A DNA stretch of 64,000 bases, taken from NCBI GenBank assembly GCA_025024175.1, contig QCXZ01000003.1, positions 61,274,023 to 61,338,022 on the forward strand, written 5' to 3'. Position 1 is the first letter of the stretch. The number at the start of each line of letters is the position of its first letter. The notes under the pieces are model-generated. The model did no database searches. It had not been told where the DNA came from and worked only from the letters and a program-made list of their open reading frames with translations. This stretch comes from Rhyzopertha dominica (Eukaryota > Arthropoda > Insecta > Coleoptera > Bostrichidae). The position numbers and the translations under genes are program-made. Below, piece after piece: positions 1 through 12,833 of this stretch.

Positions 1-675
1 AAACAAGCACAAAACAGTGCAGGAACTTACAGAGAAAATTGAATAGTTCATCAGCTACTTCCATAGGCACACAAGTCGTAGAAGATATATGTCAGCTACC
101 AATTTTCATGATGTATGTAAAAAATATTTTTCAGTTTCTTAAGGTGCATGTTAAAAACGAGCTACTTATTGGGATACCCTATATTTTGAAATTCTACACA
201 ATATTTTAACAAATAAAAAACACTATGAAGATTTAAGGTCATTAATTAATTCTTCCATGGCAAGTAGTACAAGATTTCAAACATTTGGAGATAATTTTCT
301 GTTTATTATATGGCCTATCTAAATTGCTTACCCTACCTTTAAACAGCAAGCACTCACTGCTAAAGCATTACATTTGGCCACAAGTGTAATCAATGTCATA
401 AAATAACAGGAAAATTATGTTATGTAATGCTCGTTACAAAATCAAACATAATTTATATCTAGAGTTGTTTTGTGATTAAATAGTGTTTAATATTTTTATA
501 ATGCTTTTTATTGTATTACTTAGATATTTTGAATAAAAGAATATAGTAGAAATGCTAGGTAACACATATTTTAACCTTTTTTTGATTCGAAGTGTGGATT
601 TAGATAAAAATTACCACGAGCTGATAGTTAATTCGCTTATCCTTCATAAAAATATAAATCAATCAAACAACTTAC

Positions 676-3600
676 CGTAAATTTTCCATAATCTCCTTGA
701 ATGACACCATTATCATCAAATATAGTAATGAACGGCAATTTATGCCTCTGTCCAACCTCGAAATCGTTAGGGTCATGAGCCGGTGTGATCTTCACAGCCC
801 CAGTTCCAAACTCCCTCTCCACAAACTCATCACAAACGATGGGCAATTTTCGGTCGCAGAATGGATGAACAACAAACTTCCCGTGCAGATGTTTGTAGCG
901 TTCGTCGTCTGGATGTACAGCAACGGCAGTGTCCCCTAGCATCGTTTCCACACGAGTCGTGGCCACCACTAGCTTTTCATCTGAATCTGCTACTTGGTAC
1001 GCAAACGAAATTAGAACACCGAATTCGACTTTTTCCTCATAGCCGGGAACGGAGAGGAAGGTTCGACCAGGAAGTTCAATTTTGTCAACCTGAAATGGAT
1101 GCGTATTGTGAATTTTTCGTCAATGCTGAAGAAATATTTTATATACCTCAATATCTGAAATAGCAGACTTTAATGTGCAAGACCAGTTGACAAGTCGATT
1201 GTAACGGTAAATAATCCCTTCATCGTGTAACCTAACAAAAGCTTCTGCTACTGCTCTACAGAGCTTAGGATCCATTGTAAAAGCAGCCCTACTCCAGTCA
1301 TATGATGAACCCATTTTTTTCAGTTGGTGATATATTCGATCTCCCTTTCTAAAATAAATGAACTGATTTACCAAATATGCCCTCAACTTCAAATTTAACA
1401 CTGATTGTTTCTTTCAACAACTGGTAAATTACTTGATGTATCAGAATTGCCACACAGTTGCCAAAATTAGTAGGCAACTCATGGTATAATAAACAGCCTG
1501 CCAGCTCTTAAAATTAACTCTCTAAAAAGAGGTTTACGCATACGTAAACCATAGTTCCCGATAATTCTTTTTTACAATCTACTAAATATACTCTGCTTTC
1601 ATTTTGTAAAAAAAATGAAATTACTATCATGAATGTATGAATAATATTATCCTCAAAAAAACATTTTATATTTAATGATAACTATCCTTATGTGCTGTTT
1701 ACAACAGTTCATCATATATTTTACTAATTAGTGACTCAATGACAGCATTTGCTTCAGTCTCGGTCAAATTCACTGAATTAGACATGATTCTTAATTTGTT
1801 AAAATTGATTTGGTTGCACATATTTCTCTGTTCCTTTTACTTCCACATCCAACGGATGGAAAGTATTGTATCGCGAAAAAATTTTCAAAAGTTTTTATTT
1901 GCTCATTCGCCTTAAAATAGTCGAAAACGCAAAAAAAAACAAAATTTGAGCAAAAAAAATTTCTTGTCTGAGTGTGTGTCTGTAGTATTGTTTGTGGACA
2001 CGATAACTTTCGAAAGACTTAATATATGAACTTGAAATTTGGCAAATGTATAAATCTCAACTACCCAAAGCGACCTACTGTTTGTGGCGTAAGTAGGGTA
2101 TCGGGAAGGGCGCAAAATTGGGGAGTAACTACCCTTTTTGCAAATTTTTATTTTTTTATATTTTTTCCGTTTTAGTATGTGATTAGTAGTATAACTGCGA
2201 GTATTATTAGCTCTTATAAATTTTCGGTACAGCAAACTGTTTAGACGATATTAGCAAAAAAGCGTCACTTAAAGAAAACGGTTTTTCTTAAATATCTCTG
2301 AATATATTTAATATATTCAAAAAATGAAAATGCCATTAGATAGGAAATAAAATTTCTCACAAAAAGTGTCTTAGAAAATTTATCCAAAATTTTGACATTT
2401 TCGAAATATTTCCAAAAAACCTATTTTGAACCCTGCTCATACGATTTTTTTTTAAATTTTGGTATTATATAGAAAATCAAATTTCTGATCAGAAAGCCCT
2501 CTTGTAATTTTTTTGTTAAGTTAATAATTTTCGAGATATTTAGAAAAAAAAACGATTTAAAAAATGTATATATTTTTGCTAATATCACGAGGACTGTTTG
2601 TCTTAGAAAAAATGTGTAGAGAGAAAAAATGCTCAAAACCTGATTACTAATCCTACAGTATAAGAAATAAAAACGTAAATGTCATTTTAACAATTGGATG
2701 TGGAAGTATTGATTCAATTTGCAGCGGTTTTTCAATTCTATCCTGTCAATATCCAACAATACCACATAGTGATTAAAAGTTTGCAACAATTTACAAGACT
2801 TAGTGTTTATGGAATTAGTTTTTATAAAGAAATTATCTATACAAGTTCCCTGACCACAAGTCATTGCTAGCCTAATTATATCTATAAAATCCTTTTTCCA
2901 AAAAGTTATTAAAAAAATGTAAACTAAGTTTATGGTGTATCCCACCACCCAGTGATTTTTAATGTTTATTTTGTTTTGTAATAAAAATTCAAGATTCACC
3001 ATGAATTAATTTTTAAGGTAAATCATGTGCTGTATAGACACAAAACATTTCTGGACTATTACTCTTATCTATTTTAATTTTAGAATTCAGTATATTAATT
3101 AATCGCCACCAATTTATAGCAATATTTGCCTCCCTATCAGGTGTCAACCGTAACATTGTGAAGTAAGGCAGTCACAGCAGAGATAAAAGAGCTGCCTAAT
3201 CATTACAAGGCCCTAGGTGTACGCAACACATATGCACATGAAGGAAATTACTCACTCTTGTTTCCATTTCCAAATTGCCTCAATAAATTTCTCTCTGCCG
3301 AGGTCATGTCTAGTTTTCTTCTCCTCTCTCCACAATTTCTTTTCTACCACAACCTGAGTTGCTATACCTGCATGATCACAGCCAGGATTCCATAATGTCA
3401 TTTCTCCTTTCATTCTGTGCCTAACAACATTGTGTTACTAGTATTCACCACACAAATTCTAATTACCTACCATCTGACGATGGCATCTTGTATAGAATTT
3501 GTCAGAGCATGACCAAGATGAAGTGACCCAGTAACGTTTGGAGGTGGAATGATAATTACAAACTTTCCTTTTGGACTGGGTTCCAAGATGGATTTTCTCT

Positions 3601-4035
3601 GCAAGAAATTGTATATTAAAAAGCACCACTATGTGTGATTGGAAAAAGTTACATACCCCATATTCGGGTTTGAAAAATTCTTCCTTTTCCCACCAATTAT
3701 ACCATGCAGCTTCTACAAATTTAGGACTGTATGCATCTGGCAGCTGCCTAACTGTATCTTTCTTTTCACCAGGCTTTGTTGGAACATCATATACAGCCGA
3801 TTCTTTTATTTCCTTCTTCTTTTCTTTTTTCTAGAAAGTGACATCATATATTTTTTTTATAAATGAACCTACACCAGCTTACTTCAACATCTTTCTTGGG
3901 AGCACTGGCACTTTGCTTTTCCAATTTCTGTTTTAGCTTTTCAAGTTTTGCTTGCTTCTTTGCTTCTTTCTCCAGCTGTTTTGCAGTTTTTGGAACGTCA
4001 CCGTTCTGAATTACTTCCTGTTCTGTGTCTGCCAT
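676..4035 (-). CDS. ValRS: Valyl-tRNA synthetase, cytosolic type, N-terminal part (3' end off the window)
   Basis: Charges tRNA-Val with valine. Six exons read on the minus strand: 4035-3883, 3830-3657, 3598-3471, 3420-3256, 1348-1147 and 1089-676. All have GT/AG ends and matching phases, giving 412 residues of an enzyme that is normally about 1,000 or more. Residues 1-70 are Lys/Glu-rich, a tRNA-binding type of extension; I see no GST-like domain as in vertebrate VARS1. The class I HIGH motif appears as HLGH at 136-139 after PPPNVTG. Exon 6 holds the start of the CP1 editing domain, with [13 protein letters not shown] and [14 protein letters not shown], which are typical of ValRS. The KMSKS loop and anticodon domain lie beyond base 1. 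Positions 1-675 look like intron. Intron 4 (1349-3255) carries a transposable repeat. The start ATG is followed directly by the basic extension. Confidence 0.95.
1838..2708. mobile_element. TIR-flanked repeat (family A) in ValRS intron 4
   Basis: About 870 bp bounded by inverted ends of the form TACTTCCACATCCAA (1838-1852, and reverse-complemented at about 2692-2708). The inside is very AT-rich. It includes a block around 2058-2120 (CCCAAAGCGACCTACTG) that recurs at 10.6 kb, 12.3 kb and 30.5 kb in this window. No transposase is visible, so it looks like a non-autonomous DNA element. The superfamily is not recognised. Confidence 0.6.
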
Positions 4036-4197
4036 TTGTGCACGTATTTTTTAATCAAAAAACGAAGTGAACTGAAACACACGCGATTTACCTCTGAATT
4101 ACGTCAGCTTTTTTTGCCTTTCACACACTGTTCACGGAACCTTTCGACGTGTGCAATCTAACCTCAATAATCTACAACCTCACTTCTGTTTTGAACT

Positions 4198-4260
4198 GAC
4201 ACTGACATTGACAGAGTAACACTTCAGACACCGCGGTGTTGCCAATATCTTGTGACTTAT
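4198..4260. promoter_or_regulatory. Probable ValRS upstream promoter motifs
   Basis: TGACATTGACAG (4205-4216) and GTTGCCAA (4240-4247) lie 170-210 bases upstream of the ValRS start codon. The same 12-mer occurs near the ZC3H15 start, and GTTGCCAA occurs upstream of TGS1, GAA and CDC27. The role is inferred only from this recurrence. Confidence 0.3.
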
Positions 4261-5166
4261 TTGCCTTTTTCAACAACAAATTTGATAATAGTTTAAAACT
4301 AAATACAATACATTTTTACTATAATATCGTGATCTGGCACTGCCACCGTAGTAAGGTAGTAAAAATTCAGTGATAATGTTCTGACACACAAAAATTCAGT
4401 TTCAAAGCTACTTGGTAGAGGCAGATGACTTCTTATTGTGTGAATCAAGGCTACAGTACTGAGGTGAACGTAACGGCTAATTAACGTAGCTGCTCTTTAT
4501 TATTAATGCTTAGATTATATCACACAGCATTTGGTGGTTTAGTCATAGTCATTTTCTGAACAATAAATGTGTACTTCTCGTTGCAGGTCATTTCTAAATG
4601 CTGCTAATAAAAAAAAATTCATATATTTTTTTATGATAAGCAGATATTTGATTTTTTGACCTTAAAAAATGAAAGTAACTAGTCATGGACAAAAGACATT
4701 AGTACAAATTTTAATTAACTTTTATAATTATGGATGTTACTTATATTATTTCATTACAGAGATGAGTTTATTATTGCTCTACGTTATAATCAAAAATTAT
4801 AGTCATAAGCAAAAAATAAGATGAGATAGTGAAACTAGCATATTTCATCAGCAGACACAACGAAATTTTTGAACAGTAATTTATTCTTCTTTCAAGCTTT
4901 AACAACACTATATTAGACTGTTATGCCCTACATCACAGCTTTACACAGAAGAACAAAATTTAAGATACAAGTGCAGAACTCGTATTATCAATAATTTGAA
5001 AACGTTTCAATGACAAAAACATCCTAGAAAACATATCTGTATTGGAACAGAAAACTGCATTGTCAGTACAAATTATACACTAATAAATAATATAAAACAG
5101 ACATATAATAAACGAATATAATGACATATGTACAATTAAAATGGCACAAAAAGGTCGTTTCACACT
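4261..5166. other. Intergenic spacer between ValRS and ABHD13
   Basis: AT-rich DNA without a recognisable gene or repeat. It should hold the ABHD13 3' untranslated region, which runs leftward from 5167. Confidence 0.5.
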
Positions 5167-8100
5167 TTAAACGTGTTGCACATCACACCATCTTTTATCG
5201 TTGATGCTAATTAGAAGTTCGCTCTCACTATTGCTATAATTATCACTGTTGATGTCAAGCCCCTTTTGCAACCTTAAGTTCTGTAAGAAAAGTGCTAGCG
5301 AATGGTAATAACCTTGAAGACTCCACGTTTCATTGTGAGTTCCGCCCGGCATCTGCAGCAACTGCTTTCTGACACTACTGCAACGGTTGTATAAGTCAGA
5401 CATCATTCTTGGAGGAACTAATGTATCGGCAAGACCTGATATGAAGAGAGTAGGGATCCTCAAGAATGGTACCTTGTATATTGACAAAAACTGCAATAAA
5501 AGTGTATATATAACTAAGTCGATGAAAACAAATTCAAAATTCTTTTTAACATAGTACAACTCTGAATTACGCACCTTGTTTTTATAACACATTAGAGGCA
5601 GGTACTTTATAAACCTCCACCCTAAGAGGACCTTTGCCATTTCAGGAATCGAAGTAAAAGTATTTTCCAGGACTAGACACCATATTTTTGACGCATACTC
5701 TTCTCTTACACATAAGTCAATTGCTACTGCTCCTCCTGGAAAAACAGAAAGGGATTGCTCAAAATCTGCAACTCAAATTGAGCAGTGTTTGTGTCCATTC
5801 AGTTTAAATGGAAGACGGCCACATTATAGTAAAGACACTTTCGTTGTCACCTAATAAAATTTTATGGCAGTGCACAGTCAAAAACTTTTATTGTGGGGTG
5901 ACCCGCAATAAATCTTCCAGTGTACCAAACCTCGACAGGCAGGTGCAGATCGGGGCAGACCCGGCTTAGGCTATTTTACATAAACCAGATTAGCAAAGAT
6001 TATCTTATAGTAAACGAGCAAATTTCTTGGAAATATATTAGGAAGAAAAAGTTATTCGGTGGTCGGTAGGTATTATCAGTTTAGTTTCGTTGAGTTAAGT
6101 TTGTGATCTTAAGTAGAAGTGTTACTAGTTAATCAGAATCGCTTTTTGGGGTCCAGTAGATTTTGACAAAATGTCCGAAGTTGTAGAACAATCTGCATCT
6201 ACTAGTGACATTATTAGAATACGGCATGTCCAAGATATGTCACAAACGCCTAAATGTAGGTACAAACTGCTGCTGCCTCAATGGTTTCTTAAGGGAAATA
6301 GAATAAGTCACTACATATTTTTTATATATTGTGGCTGCAAAAGCAATATTGACCACCAAATTATATTATAGTATACTACAAAATTTGTGTAATTAATCTA
6401 GATAACAGAAACAGTCTTTCCAGTTGGATGGCGTAAACTAGAAAGAAAGGGTGTACCTGCCAATCCTCCGTTTGACGCTATTATAATACCTTTTTCAGTC
6501 GTCAGTCTCATAATGCTAAAAATCCACACTTGAATAAATATAATAAAATATAGGATACTATATGCTGTGATTCTGTAGTATACTGTTCCTTTTTTAACCT
6601 TATATATCGCATATGTTAAATTGCCGTTTTCAAACTTCTACTTTCTAGCTGGACATACGTTTTAGTACCTATCTCTCATATTTATATCATATCAATACGA
6701 CTTTTGGAGTTAATAGGTTTGAACAGGAAAAACGAAATACAGAAGGTTCATTGCAATCGCCAATTTTGGTTTAATTGTAACTATACCTACTTATGAAAAA
6801 TAATTGCACACTATTTTTTTATGCATTGCAGGCAATAAAATGTAAAAAACACTTTTTAAACATGCAGTCAAACATTGATATTGAGTTCGTGTGTCTATTG
6901 GCCTATTAGAGTTCAGTATTACGTAAATAAATATCAACTTCGCTAAAATCTGCCAAATGCGTTGCTAATTTTCAAGTACTTGCATAAAAATAGATTAATG
7001 TATGCAGTTGTTTTTTAGTTTTAATGTAACATATTGGGACCCGAAACATTATTTTGTTTGATAAAACTCTTAACTCAATAATATAAAACAAGCTGACTGG
7101 AAATAAACAACTATTAAAAATATGTTATATTTTCGTCTTAAATGTCTGTTAAATGTTTGGAAGTCTACACCCGTTTGAAATGCCAAAAAATATATTAGAA
7201 CTGCTTGTGTCATTTAAAACCCCATATGTTGTGTGCTTAAGGTGGCACATGTTTGTACATCGGGGATTGCATACATAATATATAAAAGGATTTTATAATA
7301 TGTAACATTTTAACAGGATGTTCGACCTTTTCTTTCTGTTAAATAATAGTCTTCATATTACAAACCAAGCTTTCGGTAGTTTTATTCTAACCTTCTTCAG
7401 TGTTTAATATATATTTGATAATTCCAACTTCAAATGGACAAGTGATAAATTTGTTTCAGCAGCACAATGTATCAAGTTGCAAGGGTAATTGTTGGGAAAA
7501 CATGTCACACTTTAATTTTTATTTTCTCCTCGCCATTGTATTCTACGTACCTTAATTAATAATCTGCACCACTTCTTTTCTTGCGGAAACAACAACTTTT
7601 TTACGAAAAACGGGTGTTTGCACTGAGTTCTATTTTACGATGTAGTGTTCTTCGCATGTTACGTGGTGTCGCATGTTTCCCTCCTACACATAGTTCAAAT
7701 GTCCCAAGTAATGCATGAAAGGTAGTTTGAGGGGAAGGGCAAAATGTTTACTGAATTGCTACATGTAGGGAAGGAGCGTGCAACAGTACAAACTAGACGA
7801 AGAACAGTTCGCGTCTTAAAATAGGACTCAATGCAAACACCCGTTTTTCGAAAATTAGTTGTTTCCGCAAGAAAGGAAGTGGTGCAGGTTATTAATTAAG
7901 GTACGTAGAATCCAATGGCGAGGAGAAAATAAAAATTAAAATGTGACATGTTTTCTCAACAATAACCGTTGCAAGTTTCACTGAGAAAAGGTGTTATCCA
8001 AAAAGTCTCATTTACTGTGTCCAAGGGTGTACCTAACATACCCAAAGATCTTCCAAAAACAATTATTTCAGAGTGATTTATATCGGTCCGTGAAAACAGA

Positions 8101-8680
8101 TAGTCCAAACTTGCTCTTGCATCCATATACAGCCCTTCCTCATTAGCACTTCCTTCAGAAAGCCCATATCCTCTGTACTCGACCAACAAAATATTACAAT
8201 GAAGGTTATGGTACAGTCCAGCACAGTTCTGAAGGCGGTGACCCATGTTACCAGCATTTCCGTGAAAGAAGACAATTGTAGGTGACTGCCTCTGCCTCTC
8301 TTTGGGCTGATGAATGAAATACAAGTGCAAACTGGTCTTGTCCTGGGCGGATATCTGTACGTTTTCGTAGGGCATGCCAAACATCGAAGGGTTGGGGATG
8401 TAGACTCGTGAATGGCTTGGTAATTCGGGGTAGAACAGAAAGTTGTCCTGTGCATGGTACAAAACTCCTACAAAAGGTTTACTTCACAATCATAATCATA
8501 ATTTATGCATAAGTACTCACCTGTGAAAGACAGAAGAAGAAGTACAAAAGCAAATATTCCACCGTAGAAAAAATAAATTAGAAAACAAAATATGACTACT
8601 ATCCCTGAGTATGCCCATACTTTTACTACCATTTTAAAAAGTGTTCCCAGTACACTTGACAAATGGACATAACCTCCCAT
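5167..8680 (-). CDS. ABHD13: ABHD13-like membrane-anchored alpha/beta hydrolase
   Basis: Serine hydrolase of the ABHD13/Bem46 family, about 356 residues (human ABHD13 is 337). Four exons, minus strand: 8680-8521, 8467-8042, 5735-5575 and 5490-5167; all junctions keep frame. Residues about 17-52 are strongly hydrophobic and form an N-terminal membrane anchor. The oxyanion region HGNAGNMGHR is followed by the nucleophile elbow GRSLG (Ser194, split by intron 2). Asp271 sits in SGLADTLVPP and His301 in GGTHNETW, so the Ser-Asp-His triad is complete and spaced as in the human protein. The substrate is unknown; the family is linked to depalmitoylase-like activity. Intron 2 (5736-8041) carries a foldback element ending about 65 bases from the exon 2 donor. 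The gene lies upstream of ValRS on the same strand. Confidence 0.95.
7366..7400 (-). other. Hammerhead-ribozyme-like core (degenerate)
   Basis: Read on the minus strand: CTGAAGAAGG, then a short imperfect stem, then ACTACCGAAAGCTTGG. The first box fits the hammerhead pattern CUGANGA and the second contains GAAA. Such motifs occur in Penelope-like element terminal repeats. The helix II complement has a one-base gap, so activity is doubtful. Confidence 0.25.
7468..7975. repeat. Foldback element with about 150-base inverted arms
   Basis: The left arm (about 7468-7625: GCAAGGGTAATTGTTG, TTTTCTCCTCGCCATTG, CTTGCGGAAACAAC) returns inverted at about 7825-7975. The centre is also partly inverted (CGCATGTTTCCCTCC against GGGAAGGAGCGTGC). 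No coding sequence is visible. The inner part resembles the repeat block at 11.2-11.4 and 11.9-12.05 kb (TTTACGA then GTGTTCTTC then a GTGTC-CATG block), suggesting one foldback family. It lies in ABHD13 intron 2. Confidence 0.75.
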
Positions 8681-10440
8681 GTTGTTTCGCTTGCTTTAAT
8701 AAACGTACCGATACATTTTGTGACAGAAAAAAATTATGTTATTGCATTATTTGCTTCCCACATATGGTAGTAGTCTACTAATCAAGAAATTTATTTACCC
8801 CATTTTTATTATGAAACTAAACGCACCAGTGAAATAAAGCTTCCACTTCCATTGTCATTTACCACATTATCTTATTAGATTTATTTATTTATATTATCAC
8901 TATCCCAATATTTTTTTTCAATATTAAAATAGAAATTACAATAATGACAAACTTTAGGTACTCTTTTTATGTACCTTTAGTACAGTCTCAGTGAATGAAA
9001 ATTACTTTTAATCACTTTTATTAAGGCTGGGATCCTAGAGAAAGAAGTTTCACGACATCTCCCATTTCACTCATGCGAGCTGTACGATGGCGGTACCTAG
9101 CGGATTATAGATGCATATAAAAGCGTAGTAAAATGTCTATGTTAAAATCGAATAGTCCGGATTACAGATTCCTGTAACCATGGATGCATAATAATAGCGT
9201 GGTTTGAATCACGTCTGAATATTATTCACATACATATAAAAAACTAACCGCGACAACGATAATAGGGTTAGCCAAAATTGCTTGCGTGTCGCTCGTACCT
9301 GAGCGGCCTCAGCGCGCGTCCGGATACTGCGTAATATACGTAGGAAGTCTAGGAAGTGCATCAGTATTATCAGGAGTACGTACCTATATGAACTTTAAAT
9401 CTTTAATAGGCATTTTTAATCTAAAAAGGATGCGTTTTAGGACTTTTAATACGAATTATATTTTTCGTGTTATTTTCTACCAATCAGAACTTTCAATTTA
9501 GTAGAGGTACCTCGTATAATTTCGATTATTTCCTTCCTGTCAATTTTTACCAATCAGTGACAAAAATTCGTTCTATGGTTTCTATGTATACTAACTTAGG
9601 AAATAATCTTACTACATATCTACATATCTATGAAAAAAATCGAAAAGAAACTCGTTTCTAAACCATTTGTTTAACAATAGCATTCCGCTAGTTGCAAAAT
9701 CCTTGTCTTCGACTTAGATTTATAAAACAACTAGAGCTCATTCTATTTAATTGTTAAACAAATACCACTGAAACTGGCTTATTCGAATTTTTCCAAAAAA
9801 AATTGATGCACTGGGGGATATATTACCTGTGAATATACCCCTTGACGACGTGATATAATAGGCCTGTTCACAAATTTTCAATTTATCAAGAACTTGGTAA
9901 TACCTGTGTAGCTCAACATCTCATCAACACCTGCAAGCAGATTTCAATTGAATGTGATTTATTTAAAATACACGTAATTGTTATCAAATATCTGTCGATC
10001 AATCGCTCAGTAGAATATTTGAGCTTAATTTACCTGTTCGGTATGTCGCGCAGTTACTGTAATAATAAATTACCTTAATAAAGTGCTCAAAGTACAGGAA
10101 TTCTGTGCCCCGCTGCGCAAGTGACGTATACGCTAGCCTCCATACAAAGGTGTCGTTTTTTGGATGCTAATGCGCGGCAAAAGTTCAGATGGCGATATTT
10201 TGAAAATTATAAGTGCAGTTAAAAATCTATTTGCTGGAGGGTTATCAGTGCCCTAAGTACTACTGAAAAATGTACAGTTTTTGATAAAAATGAATTTTAC
10301 TGAACAGGCTTCGATGTTTCGATTGGGATCAACAGCAAAATAATGAAAAATCTACAGCCATGATTTAATAACAGTCAGAACAACGATGTGTTGTATTTGT
10401 AAATGAAAGTCAATTAAAATCGCGATGAATCGCTTCGGAG
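8681..10440. other. Intergenic DNA upstream of ABHD13; no gene seen
   Basis: AT-rich sequence with only short chance reading frames. The ABHD13 promoter should lie just right of 8680. A locally GC-richer patch at 9240-9330 and another at 10110-10195 (CCCCGCTGCGCAAGTG) have no recognised content. Confidence 0.4.
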
Positions 10441-12400
10441 AAGAAACAAAAAACAATATTCAAAAAAATTTTATTTGCTCAATCGCTTTAAAAAACGCCC
10501 AAAACCAAAATTTGAGCAAAAAATTTATTGTCTGTGGATCTGGCGGTCTGTGCGTGGACGCGATAAAGACTTAACATATGAATTTGAAATTTGGCATACA
10601 TATAAATCTCAACTACTCAAAGCGACCTATTGTTTTTGGGATAAGTAAGCGTATAGGGAAGGGGGTGAAATTCGGGGGGGGGGTAACTATCTTTCTTGCA
10701 AATTTTAATTTTTGTCCTTCTAGTATGTAATTAGTAGTACAATTGCGAGTATTATTCGTCCCTATAAATTTTCTGTGCAGCAAACGGTTTAGAAGATATT
10801 AGCAAAAAACCGTCACAAAGAAAACGGTTTTTCCTAAATATCTACGAAAATACTCAATATATTCAAAAAGTGAAAATGCCACCACAGATAGGAAAAAACA
10901 TTTCGTACAAAAAGTGTTTTAAAAACTGTTTCCAAAAGATTGACGTTTTTCGAAATATTTCCAAGAAACTGGATTTTGGACCCTGTTCATACGAAAAAAT
11001 TTTGCTATTTCATAATTATAGAAAATCAAATTTCAGATCGAAAAGCACTCTTGCAATTTTTTTTGTTAATTTAATAATTTTCGAGTCATTTACAAAAAAA
11101 ATTAAAATTTTACGGATTATTGCTAATAATACGGGAACCGTTTGTTGCTTAAAAAAATGTGTGGAGACAAAAAATGTTCAAAACCTCATTATTAATCGTA
11201 TAATACCCCTAGAAAGCGTCCTCCTGAACACGAATATGAAATCAGTTTCTTGCGGTCGCGCCTAGTTTTCGAAAAATTAAAGTTACAATTTGGACTTTAC
11301 GACGCGGAGTGTTCTTCCTTATGCCACGCAGTGTCACATGCTCCTGAAGGTCCGTTTGTCCTACGCGAGCGCATTTCAAGCAGATTTGGGGGTTCTTTTT
11401 TACCGCGCGATTTTTCTCATAAATAGCGCGGTAAAAAAACAACCCCCAAATCTGCTTGAAAACGTACTCGCGTAGGACGAACGGACGTTGAGGAATACGT
11501 ATAAAGTACCGTAGTTATCCGCCATTTTAGTGCAAAATAGCAGCGGTAAATTTAAATATTTATGTAGAAGACGGGATCAAACCTATTTGGTTTCTATGGT
11601 TTTGGTTCCATCCGCCATTTTAATGCAAAAATATGGACAATGAATTGCGGTACTTAGGCCCCGTTGCACAAAGAGTGGTTAACCAGACCCCCCGGTTAAC
11701 ACGCGGTCAACGGGCAATTGTCATGGAAACGGTTCTTTTTAAGCGTTCTTCATTGGTGCTGCCTATTGGCAACGGCTGGTTAACCGCGTGTTAACCAGGA
11801 GGTCTGGTTAACCACGCTTTGGGCAACGGGCCTTTAATCTATCTAGTGACTTTACAAAGAAAAGAGGGCCTAAACGCCTCAAAAATCGCGTGGCAAAAAA
11901 GCAACTCCCAAATCTGTTTGGAAACCCCTAGCGTATGACTACCGGACGTTAAAGAGCATGCGACACCGCGCGACATAAAGAGAGAACACTCCGCGTCGTA
12001 AAGTAATTCCAAACTGAAACATTATTTTTTTTAAACTAGGCGCAACCGCAAGAAACGGATTTTACATTCGTGTTCAGGTGGCCATTTTCTAGCGGTATGC
12101 ACAATTTGAGCTCGATATGTCATGGAACGCTATAGTAAATAATTGCCATTTTATTTTATTTACAATATATTTATGTTATTTATATTTAAATAGATTAAAA
12201 TTTATAGGGACGCATAATACTCGCAATAATACTACTAATTACATTGATACTAAAAAAGAGAAAAATTTGCAAAAAGGGTAGTTATTACTACTATTACTAC
12301 TTATCCCAAAAACAATAGGTCGCTTTGGGAACCTAGTTGAGATTTATATGTACCTATGCCAAATATCAAGTTGATTTTACTGCAACACTACACCCCTGTA
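10440..12400. repeat. Composite inverted-repeat block (family A plus foldback)
   Basis: Left half: a family A segment (10440-11200) followed by a unit with TTTCTTGCGGTCGCGCC, ACGCGGAGTGTTCTTCC and CAGATTTGGGGGTT (11240-11400). The same units return inverted at 11880-12110 and then family A again at 12180-12390. A tight inner hairpin, CAGATTTGGGGGTT...CCGCGCGATTTTT against its complement, spans 11335-11500. A separate short MITE sits between the arms at 11657-11833. No intact protein is visible. Confidence 0.65.
11657..11833. mobile_element. MITE with GGCCCCGTTGCACAAAG ends and TTA target duplication
   Basis: 177 bp. The left end GGCCCCGTTGCACAAAG pairs with the right end CTTTGGGCAACGGGCC. 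TTA lies on both sides. Three-base TWA duplications and such ends fit a PIF/Harbinger-type non-autonomous element. A relative is at 56782-56904. Confidence 0.6.
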
Positions 12401-12833
12401 CCTACTAATCTAAGTTATTAGTGGCATGCAGACGCTCAGCGTCTTGACCTTGGTTAATGTTCCGTGTGTTTTGGAACGCAAATTCGATGCTACAGATGTA
12501 CAGAATCTTGTCACACGCCAAAAGCGGGGTAACAATTTGCAGAAATTAAAAATATGAAAACAAATACATTCCTGCCTTTAACTTTACCATTTTTTAATTA
12601 CATGTTTAAAGTACCTATAGGGCCTAACAGACTAAAATAGTACATACATAATACATAAACGATTACTGTTACTGTTCACCTGAACCTGAATTTATATTTA
12701 ATAGTCAAAGGTCAAAGGTCGTACGGCACTCTTCCCTCCTTAGCACATGCAACAACCTAATCTCTTACACCACCATCTATCAATGTTTTACTGGACTACG
12801 TCTGAACTATACCGCTTTAGCGAAGACGCGATT

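Noticed and set aside
1..675. Search for the next ValRS exon at the left edge
   Set aside because: No coding-like stretch with splice sites; the intron appears to continue past base 1.
6171..6480. Plus-strand frame MSEVVEQSASTSD followed by coding-like ETVFPVGWRKLERKG at about 6405
   Set aside because: The two pieces look codon-like, but no combination of visible GT and AG sites joins them in frame and no family was recognised; probably a transposon remnant.
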